A stretch of 7,650 nucleotides of DNA from positions 1 through 7,650 of the forward strand of contig JAIELU010000090.1 in assembly GCA_019752775.1 (NCBI GenBank), in the 5' to 3' direction. The stretch comes from Campylobacterales bacterium (GTDB taxonomy: Bacteria; Campylobacterota; Campylobacteria; Campylobacterales; Arcobacteraceae). The translations under genes were made by a program, and so were the position numbers. Shown in pieces: positions 1 through 6,069 of the stretch. Position 1 is the first letter of the stretch; every line of letters begins with the position of its first letter. A model generated the notes under the pieces. That model saw nothing but the letters and a program-made list of their open reading frames with translations. It did no database searches and was not told the origin of the DNA.

Positions 1-1
1 A

Positions 2-439
2 GTTAATATTTCAAAACTAGATAACCTAATTTTCAATAATTTTTTAATCAAACAAATTAAAATCTTTTATACCTTTGAAGAATTAAAAAACTTTACTTAT
101 GAAAAAATGGAACATATCACTATAAAACTTGTTAACTCAAAAAATGCAAATCAAACAATAATAGATCTATCATTTATGGGTTTTGAGAAAAAAGCAGAAG
201 GAATTATAATATCATCGAATTCTCAAAGTAGTTTAACCGTTGGAACTATAGGAAAAAGAACAGGTGGTTCTATCAGTACACATATTTTAAATTCAACAGA
301 AGCTATTTTAATAAAAAACATTTGGGCAAACGAAAATATTAATCAAACAAAAGATTTAAACTATTGGTTTGAATTGAAAGAAAAAGGTGCAATTACTCAA
401 GAAGAGTATGAATTAAAAAAGAAAGATTTTCTTAACTAA
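2..439 (+). CDS. SHOCT-domain protein, 5' partial
   Basis: The reading frame is open from base 2, so the gene begins before the window and at least 145 codons are visible. An internal ATG at 107 has no Shine-Dalgarno sequence in front of it (only A/T with acttatgaaaaa), and 35 stop-free codons precede it, so I treat it as internal. The last about 25 residues (YWFELKEKGAITQEEYELKK...) match the short SHOCT pattern: an amphipathic helix, Gly, Ile-Thr, then Glu-Glu-Tyr/Phe and a Lys-rich helix. SHOCT is a small oligomerisation or partner-binding module found at protein ends. The preceding part has beta-rich character with a Gly/Ser/Thr stretch (TVGTIGKRTGGSIS) and may be a PH-like or other small domain, but I cannot name it. 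The stop is TAA at 437-439. No neighbour gives a functional context. Confidence 0.7.
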   Translation, partial: VNISKLDNLIFNNFLIKQIKIFYTFEELKNFTYEKMEHITIKLVNSKNANQTIIDLSFMGFEKKAEGIIISSNSQSSLTVGTIGKRTGGSISTHILNSTEAILIKNIWANENINQTKDLNYWFELKEKGAITQEEYELKKKDFLN

Positions 440-959
440 TAACTAATAAGTTTATAAAAATAAAATAAGAGTCATAAAAAAGTCTTTTGTTTGTTAATAT
501 TAACAAATAAAAAATATTAAGAGTTTAACATGAACTTATTAGAGTTTAAAGCAATAGATTAGATTTTCTTTGTTTTTCTTATAGTGATATCATTATATAT
601 TATTTTTTATTGAGAAATATGGAGTTTATATAGTATTGAGCTTTAGAAAATCAGTAAAAATATATCTGTTATTAGAGCAAATTTTTGAATATGGTTATAA
701 AAATGATAAATTAAGAAATCATGAAATTAACGGTAAGATGTTAAAAATTCTATTATATTAATCTAAACTTAAAAAAGTAGGTGTTTTCACTAATTTGCAC
801 TAGAGGATTAAAATGTTAAATTCAAAAGAAAATAAAAAAATAGTTACTACTTTTAAGTAAGTAAACAAATCAAATCTTAATAAAAGGTTTTATAAGAATT
901 CCATCAATTAATCCTGATTTTCAAAATATTTTAAATTTGTTTCAACAACTTCATTATTA
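440..959. other. 520-bp gene-free stretch with broken short frames
   Basis: No convincing coding region is visible on either strand. On the plus strand one frame reads from a TTG at 636 to TAA at 759-761 (41 codons; FRKSVKIYLLLEQ...), continues past stops at 759 and 801, and then has ATG 813 to TAA 858-860 (15 codons) behind a possible AGGA. This could be a decayed gene, but such runs arise by chance at this AT content and I recognise no family. The stretch also holds the palindrome at 485-512 and an AT hairpin around 876-896 (ATAAAA-GG-TTTTAT core) downstream of the DUF3800 gene, which lacks the GC stem and U-tract of an intrinsic terminator. Confidence 0.5.
485..512. repeat. Near-perfect 28-bp AT palindrome
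   Basis: The core TTTGTTAATATTAACAAA (490-507) is a perfect 18-bp palindrome. Outside one mismatch (G489 against T508) it extends by TTTT/AAAA to 485-512. It lies about 45 bp after the stop of the SHOCT gene. A run of A's follows it and T's precede it, so in RNA it could form a weak bidirectional hairpin terminator; as DNA it could be a regulator site. It has only one G/C pair per arm, so termination is uncertain. Confidence 0.6.
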
Positions 960-1784
960 CTATTTAAAGTCAAAGGTATTACAACACATTACTTGTTCTT
1001 TTAGAGGATGATTCTTTACAGCTATTTTACTATTTAAGTTAATATCTTTATTTTTTATTATTTCTTGCTTAATGTAATAGTGTGTGCTATTTGCAAGTAT
1101 ATCTGCTATGAATGTTAAATTACTATTTTCAGTTATAATCTCAAATTGTATATCTTCCCATTGTATATTTTCTCCTTCTATCTCCCTTACTTCTAATTTA
1201 GAAGTACGTGTACAAGATATTAGTTCATTTGTTTCTTTATTATATGTATGTAATGTTTTTGATAGTGTACGTTTTGTCATGAGGATAATGCTATCTTGTA
1301 AATTTTTTTTAAATAATTTAATAATACCCTTATCTAGATTATCAGTAATAATTTCTATGTCTATTTTTTTAATATCTTTACAATGCATTCTATAAAAATC
1401 TAATGCTTTAAAAAAAACTCCTTTAAAAACTTCATAATGTAAAGATGATTTTTGGTTAGATGATAATTTTAATTTATTTTCTGACTCAAAAAAATCTTGC
1501 ACAAAAGTACCATGATAAAACCATCCAACTTTATATTCTTTAAAAAGCATATATACTTTATCTCTTAATTTCTTTTGTTCATTGTCCTCTAAATCTGTTA
1601 TATGCAACTTTCCATTATTTTTAAATTCATGAAATATTGATTTACTTGTATCTTTACACATTTCTAAATATTCATACGGGATTAAAAATCCTACCATGAT
1701 TCCAAATTCACCCTCATATTGTTCTTGTTTATCAGAATAATTTTTTGCACCAGATTCATCAATTATTAATGCAAGTTTTTGCAT
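960..1784 (-). CDS. DUF3800 domain protein
   Basis: This 274-residue protein has the acidic-motif layout of DUF3800. There is an N-terminal strand ending in Asp-Glu-Ser-Gly (LIIDESG, D9-E10), then GKLHITDL (H61, D64), a central strand IEIITDN (D148), and a late FIADILANS (D228). The spaced acidic residues at strand ends resemble an RNase H-like metal site. That fold and a nuclease role are family-level inference; DUF3800 proteins are largely uncharacterised but recur in mobile elements and defence islands. The length fits the family. The ATG start is supported by AAGGAT at 1789-1794 and a TATTAT -10 upstream. The gene is divergent from the Shedu gene with about 250 bp between them and has no operon partner in the window. 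The C-terminal tail (MCCN...) carries adjacent cysteines C267 and C268 of unknown role. The family call is fairly secure, the function is not. Confidence 0.75.
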   Translation of the reverse strand: MQKLALIIDESGAKNYSDKQEQYEGEFGIMVGFLIPYEYLEMCKDTSKSIFHEFKNNGKLHITDLEDNEQKKLRDKVYMLFKEYKVGWFYHGTFVQDFFESENKLKLSSNQKSSLHYEVFKGVFFKALDFYRMHCKDIKKIDIEIITDNLDKGIIKLFKKNLQDSIILMTKRTLSKTLHTYNKETNELISCTRTSKLEVREIEGENIQWEDIQFEIITENSNLTFIADILANSTHYYIKQEIIKNKDINLNSKIAVKNHPLKEQVMCCNTFDFK

Positions 1785-1788
1785 TTAA

Positions 1789-1794
1789 ATCCTT
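1789..1794 (-). promoter_or_regulatory. RBS of the DUF3800 gene
   Basis: AAGGAT on the minus strand sits 4 nt upstream of the ATG at 1784 and fixes that start; the next upstream sequence is AT-rich and non-coding. Confidence 0.7.
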
Positions 1795-1816
1795 GTCTTG
1801 ATAATTTTTATTAAAA

Positions 1817-1822
1817 ATAATA
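1817..1822 (-). promoter_or_regulatory. Candidate -10 box for the DUF3800 gene
   Basis: TATTAT on the minus strand, about 33 bp upstream of the start codon. No good -35 is visible at 16-18 bp, which is tolerable for Campylobacterota, where the -35 is often degenerate. Such hexamers are common at this AT content, so confidence is modest. Confidence 0.35.
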
Positions 1823-1952
1823 CCATAAAAACAAAATAAGTAAAACGTATTAATAAATTAAGATATTCTGACCACATGAAACAGAACATAGATAATTATT
1901 AGATTAGAATTCTAATAAAAATTACAATGACATTTTTATAGATACTGTTAGT

Positions 1953-1958
1953 TATAAT
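1953..1958 (+). promoter_or_regulatory. Candidate -10 box for the Shedu fusion gene
   Basis: TATAAT in the context gttataatta. It would give a leader of about 70 nt before the ATG at 2034. An ATGACA-like -35 lies 20 bp upstream, which is longer than ideal spacing, so only the -10 is proposed. Confidence 0.4.
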
Positions 1959-2001
1959 TAACTACAAAGAATTAATAAATAGTTATGTGCCCCGTGCTAA
2001 A

Positions 2002-2024
2002 ATATTATTCGATGAAAATAATAT
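2002..2024 (+). repeat. Inverted repeat just upstream of the Shedu RBS
   Basis: ATATTATT (2002-2009) is the exact reverse complement of AATAATAT (2017-2024), with a 7-nt spacer cgatgaa. A tighter pairing TTC-gat-GAA is possible at the loop. It directly abuts the GGAG at 2025-2028, so it could act as an operator or as a leader hairpin limiting ribosome access. Confidence 0.5.
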
Positions 2025-2028
2025 GGAG
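2025..2028 (+). promoter_or_regulatory. RBS of the Shedu fusion gene
   Basis: GGAG with a 5-nt spacer (aatta) to ATG 2034. The ATGs at 2012 and 2023 are out of frame, so this start is well supported. Confidence 0.75.
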
Positions 2029-2033
2029 AATTA

Positions 2034-3416
2034 ATGCCTGAATTTAGTTTGTGTAGTTATCAATTAGAGGCTTTCAAAAGTGTTATCAATGAATATGAAC
2101 AGGGGGAGGGAGATTCTGCTTTGGTCATAATGCCTGCTGGTACAGGAAAAACAGTTATTGTAACTAAAATAATTGATTACCTAATTAACAAGTATAAAGT
2201 TAAAAACATTGCTTATGTATCGGTAACAAAGGCCCTGTCTATATATATTAACCAAACCTTTGAAGAGAAGCTTCAAAATAAAAAATGTCCATTTGTCACA
2301 TATACTTATTCTAAATTGATTGATGATGTCTTCAACAATAATCTTAATAAAAATAGTTTTGATATCATTATATTTGATGGATTTGATGAGTTCACGGTGA
2401 CTAATGAAAACTTGTTACTTTATGAAAAGATTTTAACCTATTTTAAATGCTTTAAAATTGCTTTTAGTCGAGATATACATTCTGAATTAATAAGAAATTT
2501 CAAGCTTGTTTATCGTTACTCATATGAGGATTCAATTCAAGATGGCTCATTTATTCATATTCAAAAACTATTAAAAGAAAACTACATAGATCATCTGGAT
2601 AGTATTATTAAAAATCTTCGAGATGGTGAGTTATTGTCAATAGAAGAAAAAAATTTACTTCAAAGAGAAATTGACACTCTCAAACAAGAAAATCAAGAGT
2701 TTCAAAAAGCACTCGAAATGTTACTTGATAAGAAATTGAAAAAAGAAGAGTTATTTGAAATGTCTTATAGAGTTGAGCAGCTAAATATTTTTGAAAAAAT
2801 GCTTGCATCTAATGACATTGAAGAAAAAATTTCTGAACAAAAGTGGCAACAATTTTTTGAAATAAACCAATGGATTTTTGGTTTAGGACTCAATTACATT
2901 TTCAATGCAGCTTTGGATGGAAAGAAACTTGAAAAGACTGTGGTTGGTGCTAATGTATCAGGATCAGGCAAGAGGGTAGATGCTCTATTACGAACGACTG
3001 GAATAATTCAATCTTTGTCTTTTTGTGAAATCAAGACACATAAGACAAAGGTATTAAAAAGTGTATCTAATGCATATCGGGCTGATTCTTGGGCTATTTC
3101 AGATGAACTTGCTGGTGGTATAGCCCAGATTCAGAGAACAGTACAAAAGTCATTAATGAATATTTCAGAGCGACTAATAATTCTTGATGAGGAAGGATAT
3201 CAGAAACAGAACTCTATTTATCTTTATAAGCCAAAAGCATTTCTAATTATAGGGTCTTTAGATGAATTTAAGAACGAAAAAGGTTTTATAAATGAATCTA
3301 AGTTCAGTTCTTTTGAACTATTCAGACGCTCTATATCTGACATAGAAATAATTACTTTTGATGAATTGTATAGTCGAGCATGTGCCCTTAGTAACAAGCA
3401 GTCTAAATGGATATAA
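2034..3416 (+). CDS. Shedu-type DUF4263 nuclease fused to a partial SF2 helicase domain
   Basis: The 460-residue protein has three parts. Residues about 5-170 resemble the first RecA-like domain of a ResIII/SF2 helicase: a Q-motif-like YQLEAF, a Walker A PAGTGKT at 34-40 (K39, T40), and a strand IIIFDGFDEF with D115 and E119 where DExH is expected. The motif-III TAT is replaced by FSRD (144-147). YRYSYEDSIQDGSF (160-173) resembles the segment that normally follows RecA1. No second RecA domain follows; instead there is a charged coiled coil at about 200-255. Residues about 265-445 form a DUF4263 (SduA C-terminal) nuclease: W271..F274.E276.N278.W280, then R314-V-D316, C-E332-I-K334, Y348-R349 and Q365. 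D316, E332 and K334 are the PD-(D/E)XK-like catalytic set. Shedu proteins are single-gene anti-phage nucleases whose N-terminal regions vary. The degenerate Walker B leaves open whether it hydrolyses ATP or only senses it or binds DNA ends. The gene is visibly richer in G/C than its neighbours, which suggests separate transfer. Confidence 0.85.
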   Translation: MPEFSLCSYQLEAFKSVINEYEQGEGDSALVIMPAGTGKTVIVTKIIDYLINKYKVKNIAYVSVTKALSIYINQTFEEKLQNKKCPFVTYTYSKLIDDVFNNNLNKNSFDIIIFDGFDEFTVTNENLLLYEKILTYFKCFKIAFSRDIHSELIRNFKLVYRYSYEDSIQDGSFIHIQKLLKENYIDHLDSIIKNLRDGELLSIEEKNLLQREIDTLKQENQEFQKALEMLLDKKLKKEELFEMSYRVEQLNIFEKMLASNDIEEKISEQKWQQFFEINQWIFGLGLNYIFNAALDGKKLEKTVVGANVSGSGKRVDALLRTTGIIQSLSFCEIKTHKTKVLKSVSNAYRADSWAISDELAGGIAQIQRTVQKSLMNISERLIILDEEGYQKQNSIYLYKPKAFLIIGSLDEFKNEKGFINESKFSSFELFRRSISDIEIITFDELYSRACALSNKQSKWI

Positions 3417-3438
3417 ATGCTTAAAAAGGTTCAATTAA

Positions 3439-3501
3439 AGTTGCAAATATCATAAACTATATATGAATAAGTTTTCAATTTTATTTAATGAATTTGCAAC
3501 T
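3439..3501. repeat. 10-bp perfect inverted repeat between convergent genes
   Basis: AGTTGCAAAT (3439-3448) and ATTTGCAACT (3492-3501) are exact reverse complements separated by 43 bp. They lie in the 126-bp gap between the convergent ends of the Shedu gene (stop at 3416) and the four-gene operon (stop at 3543). The loop is long and no U-tract follows either arm, so it is not a standard terminator. Within and after it, ACTATATaTGAATA (from about 3456) and ACTATATtGAATA (from about 3499) form an imperfect direct repeat. Its role is unknown; it could mark an old element boundary. Confidence 0.5.
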
Positions 3502-3542
3502 ATATTGAATATTAATCTGTCAATAAGTTATATATTTCATTT

Positions 3543-3911
3543 TTAATTGAAGATGTTATTACACTCTTTTCTTGCAAAAGACAAATCTATATTTTTCATA
3601 AAATTTAATGACATTGCATGCTCAACACATTTTTCTTTTTTTATATTCTTATCGACATTAAATTTGTTAATTTCTGTTGCAGCACTTAAGATTGAAGTAT
3701 ATTTATTATTTTCATTTGAATTTGATTGTAATAATTTTGAAGCTAATTGCTTTATTCTTGCATCAAATTCAATTTTTTCAGCTTCATAATTATTTATTTG
3801 TTCATTGTTAATTGTACCGTTATTAATGAATGTTCCATTATTGCTGATGTTATTATTTGCATATAATAAACTCATTCCTGCAATTATAATTAGCAAAATT
3901 TTTGATTTCAT
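3543..3911 (-). CDS. Small exported Asn-rich protein, last gene of the conjugation operon
   Basis: The 122-residue product starts with a clear Sec signal peptide: K2/K4, a hydrophobic core ILLIIIAGMSLL, and a likely cut after A18 (SLLYA|NNN). The mature N-terminus is an Asn-rich repeat (NNGTFINNGTINNEQINN, about residues 24-41), a pattern seen in surface and autotransporter stalks. A helical charged segment follows at about 43-122, with two cysteines (C95 and C117) that could form a disulfide in the periplasm. I recognise no family. The start is firm: GAGGAG, lying inside the last codons of the JAB gene, is 6 nt from the ATG, and the gap between genes is 3 bp, so translation is coupled. An exported protein is unexpected in an operon of cytosolic conjugation enzymes. 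It may be an envelope effector or sensor, or an unrelated passenger gene. Confidence 0.75.
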   Translation of the reverse strand: MKSKILLIIIAGMSLLYANNNISNNGTFINNGTINNEQINNYEAEKIEFDARIKQLASKLLQSNSNENNKYTSILSAATEINKFNVDKNIKKEKCVEHAMSLNFMKNIDLSFARKECNNIFN

Positions 3912-3914
3912 ATT

Positions 3915-4385
3915 TTACTCCTCTAAGTATTTTATTTCATAAAATTTTAAACCATTAAATGATTTAAACCAGTTCTCTTTTCTTCCCAAAATTAAATAAA
4001 GTAATAAGTTCTGTTGAACTTTACTTTGATAATAATTAACAAAAAATGTTTTATAATCTCTCAAGGAAGGCTCTGCTTTCCATTGAGGATGAGTATGCCA
4101 ATCACCCAAGTAAGTAATTTGTCCATTACTTTTTTCCCATATTCGTTCAATATTCTCTTGTAAATAATTTACATTTAGTTCTAAGCTATATTCACTTGAG
4201 TTTAAAGAATTATCTTCAAAAAAATGAGTAATTTCAATGGTGTTATTTTGAGGATATAATTTCCCTAAAATAACACCACCTTTTTCTCTATTAAATTCAA
4301 ACTGACGTAAAGTTAAAAGTTGTTGCTTCAATTCAGTATTAATATGAACTTTTAAATTCTTATTTTGGAATTTGATTTTATTCAT
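3915..4385 (-). CDS. JAB/JAMM-family metallopeptidase (Cap3/DUB-like)
   Basis: This 156-residue protein is essentially one JAB domain. The JAMM zinc motif is complete: E34 (in REKGGVILG), then GDWHTHP with H97 and H99, S107 and D110 (HxHPx6SxxD). The GGVILG strand and the later LLLYLILGR strand are typical of prokaryotic JAB proteins. The family hydrolyses isopeptide or peptide bonds at the C-terminus of ubiquitin-like proteins. In type II CBASS, Cap3 reverses the Cap2 conjugation; in Bil/Bub systems the JAB matures or removes the modifier. Here it follows the E2-E1 gene by 4 bp and presumably acts on the same conjugate, possibly the DUF1508 protein. The ATG start has only a weak AGAAA in front, consistent with coupling to the upstream gene. 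No membrane segment or signal is seen, so it is cytosolic. Confidence 0.9.
   Translation of the reverse strand: MNKIKFQNKNLKVHINTELKQQLLTLRQFEFNREKGGVILGKLYPQNNTIEITHFFEDNSLNSSEYSLELNVNYLQENIERIWEKSNGQITYLGDWHTHPQWKAEPSLRDYKTFFVNYYQSKVQQNLLLYLILGRKENWFKSFNGLKFYEIKYLEE
3918..3923 (-). promoter_or_regulatory. RBS of the exported protein, inside the JAB gene end
   Basis: GAGGAG formed by the two final Glu codons of the JAB gene, immediately before its TAA, with a 6-nt spacer to ATG 3911. It is the strongest Shine-Dalgarno among the downstream genes of the operon and ties the exported gene to it. Confidence 0.75.
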
Positions 4386-4389
4386 ATTT

Positions 4390-6069
4390 CTAAAAATTTC
4401 TTTTAATTAATGTATTATCATTTACTTGATAATCATTCTTTAAATATTTATTTAAATTTCCAATCTCTCCAATTGAAGTCCAATGAGTTTCGATTTTTTC
4501 ATCTAATAAATATTTTATAATCATATTTGCAAAATGATTTAAATGTATATTAGCATTCAAATATGTATAAGGCATATAATTAGAATTACATCCAACATCA
4601 CTTTTTACAAATTCTGATGTAGCTTTTCCATCTAAAAATGTGATTTCTTTAAATAAGCTGTTCATATTAAATTCTTCACTATTAATTGAATCATCAAATA
4701 ATAATGAATGTCCTATTGATGCAGTAGCTTCAAACCAACAAGATATAACAGCCTTCACATTCCCATTAATCGCGTCTCTAATGATTTTTTCTTCAATATG
4801 ATTTGCATCGCTTCCTAAGGCAGTTATAATTAAGTCACATTCCGTTAATTTTTCAAATTGATTCTCAACATAATCATCAATTGCATTTATATTAATATCT
4901 AAAAACTGTTTTTCTAAATAAGTTTTAAGTGCTAAAGCTTTATTTTGTTCAAGATACTCCATACCAAGTAAATGTCTTGCTATATTATTTGAACTTAATG
5001 TCTCTGGATCAATTAATACAATATTGTTACAACCAATTTTAATTAATTTGTGTGCTAATGCAGCCCCAACTGAACCGCAACCTACTATGGTAATCTTTTT
5101 TCCTTTTTTATTTACATTAACATTCATTAAAGTTCCACCTCTTTTATATAACCTACTATTAGAAATATCCATTGCTGATATCCCATAAATTTCTTTGTTT
5201 GCATTTTCTTTATTAAGAAAAGGATTAATAAAATTCATTACATGAGTTGATTTCTTTTCATTAAAATAAATGCCTGCATAATGAATTTCTTTTGTATTTG
5301 GTATATTGAAAGAAAATAAAATAGCGTGAACTACGTTTTTTATTTTTTTAATTTTTTGAAGATTATTTAAATATCCAAGCTTTATAATAAAGTTTTTTAA
5401 GTCATCATAAGTTTTAGGTATATTGTTTTCTAACTCTTTCTCAAAATTTATATATAGAATTTTATTTTTACTATATTCATAATTTGCACTTTTACAAAAT
5501 TGTTTTATGAATTTTTCTTCTTCTATAAAAAGTAGTTCTTGAATTTTTGTTTTAACAATATATGCATCAAGTAGTTTAAAAGACTTATATTTAGTAATAA
5601 GGTCTTTATTATAATGAATTTTTCCTCTTGCACTACACCAATAACTGTCGAATTCATCAAAAATTTCATTTTTATCAAATTCATCATTTTCAATTTTACT
5701 TAAAAATTCTTCAAGTCGATTATATGAATCACATAGTAAATCATAAGGATTTTCATAATATAACTTATCTTCTTCTGCATTTAAACATATTCCATAAGCA
5801 TTAATTCTATCATTAAATTGCTCTACATGTGGGTATCTTAGAAACATGCTTTTATCAGTTGTATAGAATTTTGGATACTTTAATGGGAAATTATGACTGA
5901 TTTCAGTTATAATCTCCACAGAAGATTTATTAATAATGAAAAATTTACTCATTAATAACAAATCTTTACTATCTGATTTAGATGTGTCTATAAAATTTAA
6001 TTCCTCCAAATATCCCTTCGCCAAAAGTTGATTTGAAGTTAAATTATTAGGCATATCTTTTTTCTGCAC
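4390..6069 (-). CDS. E2-E1 fusion (UBC-like plus ThiF-type adenylating enzyme, Cap2-like)
   Basis: 559 residues from a GTG at 6069. ATG at 6054 (codon 6) is the better start: it overlaps the upstream stop by 8 nt, whereas the GTG has its purine run too close. Numbering here is from the GTG. The N-terminal E2-like domain (about 10-130) shows the E2 core: YPKFY (65-69), PHVE (80-83) and GICL with presumed catalytic C95, followed by the C-terminal helices. A middle linker/inactive region (about 150-310) ends in DISNSRLYKRGG. The E1 domain has the ThiF nucleotide loop VGCGSVG (329-335), LIDPE with D354, NNIARH with R365, K377, and D412. Two candidate E1 cysteines exist: C444 in SCWFEA (before GH at 453-454) and C494 in DVGCNSNYMPY. 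The second fits the position I recall for Cap2-type E1 domains. The enzyme should adenylate a C-terminus, load it on the E1 then E2 cysteine, and transfer it to a target. No separate E2, E3 or modifier gene is present. Confidence 0.9.
   Translation of the reverse strand: MQKKDMPNNLTSNQLLAKGYLEELNFIDTSKSDSKDLLLMSKFFIINKSSVEIITEISHNFPLKYPKFYTTDKSMFLRYPHVEQFNDRINAYGICLNAEEDKLYYENPYDLLCDSYNRLEEFLSKIENDEFDKNEIFDEFDSYWCSARGKIHYNKDLITKYKSFKLLDAYIVKTKIQELLFIEEEKFIKQFCKSANYEYSKNKILYINFEKELENNIPKTYDDLKNFIIKLGYLNNLQKIKKIKNVVHAILFSFNIPNTKEIHYAGIYFNEKKSTHVMNFINPFLNKENANKEIYGISAMDISNSRLYKRGGTLMNVNVNKKGKKITIVGCGSVGAALAHKLIKIGCNNIVLIDPETLSSNNIARHLLGMEYLEQNKALALKTYLEKQFLDININAIDDYVENQFEKLTECDLIITALGSDANHIEEKIIRDAINGNVKAVISCWFEATASIGHSLLFDDSINSEEFNMNSLFKEITFLDGKATSEFVKSDVGCNSNYMPYTYLNANIHLNHFANMIIKYLLDEKIETHWTSIGEIGNLNKYLKNDYQVNDNTLIKRNF

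Noticed and set aside
107..109. ATG 107 as the start of the SHOCT gene
   Set aside because: No Shine-Dalgarno is present and the frame is open upstream to the window edge.
636..860. Decayed gene in the left gene-free stretch
   Set aside because: A 41-codon and a 15-codon run in one frame are expected by chance at this AT content and match no family that I recognise, so I did not call a pseudogene.
876..896. AT hairpin as terminator of the DUF3800 gene
   Set aside because: The stem has almost no G/C, the central loop is only two bases, and no U-tract follows.
1084..1395. 103-codon plus-strand frame
   Set aside because: It lies wholly antisense inside the DUF3800 gene, has no RBS and no recognisable motifs; it is a shadow frame.
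3439..3501. Bidirectional intrinsic terminator between convergent genes
   Set aside because: The 43-nt loop is too long and neither arm is followed by a U-tract.
3547..3789. 80-codon plus-strand frame
   Set aside because: Antisense to the exported Asn-rich gene, which has a signal peptide and strong RBS; this frame has neither.
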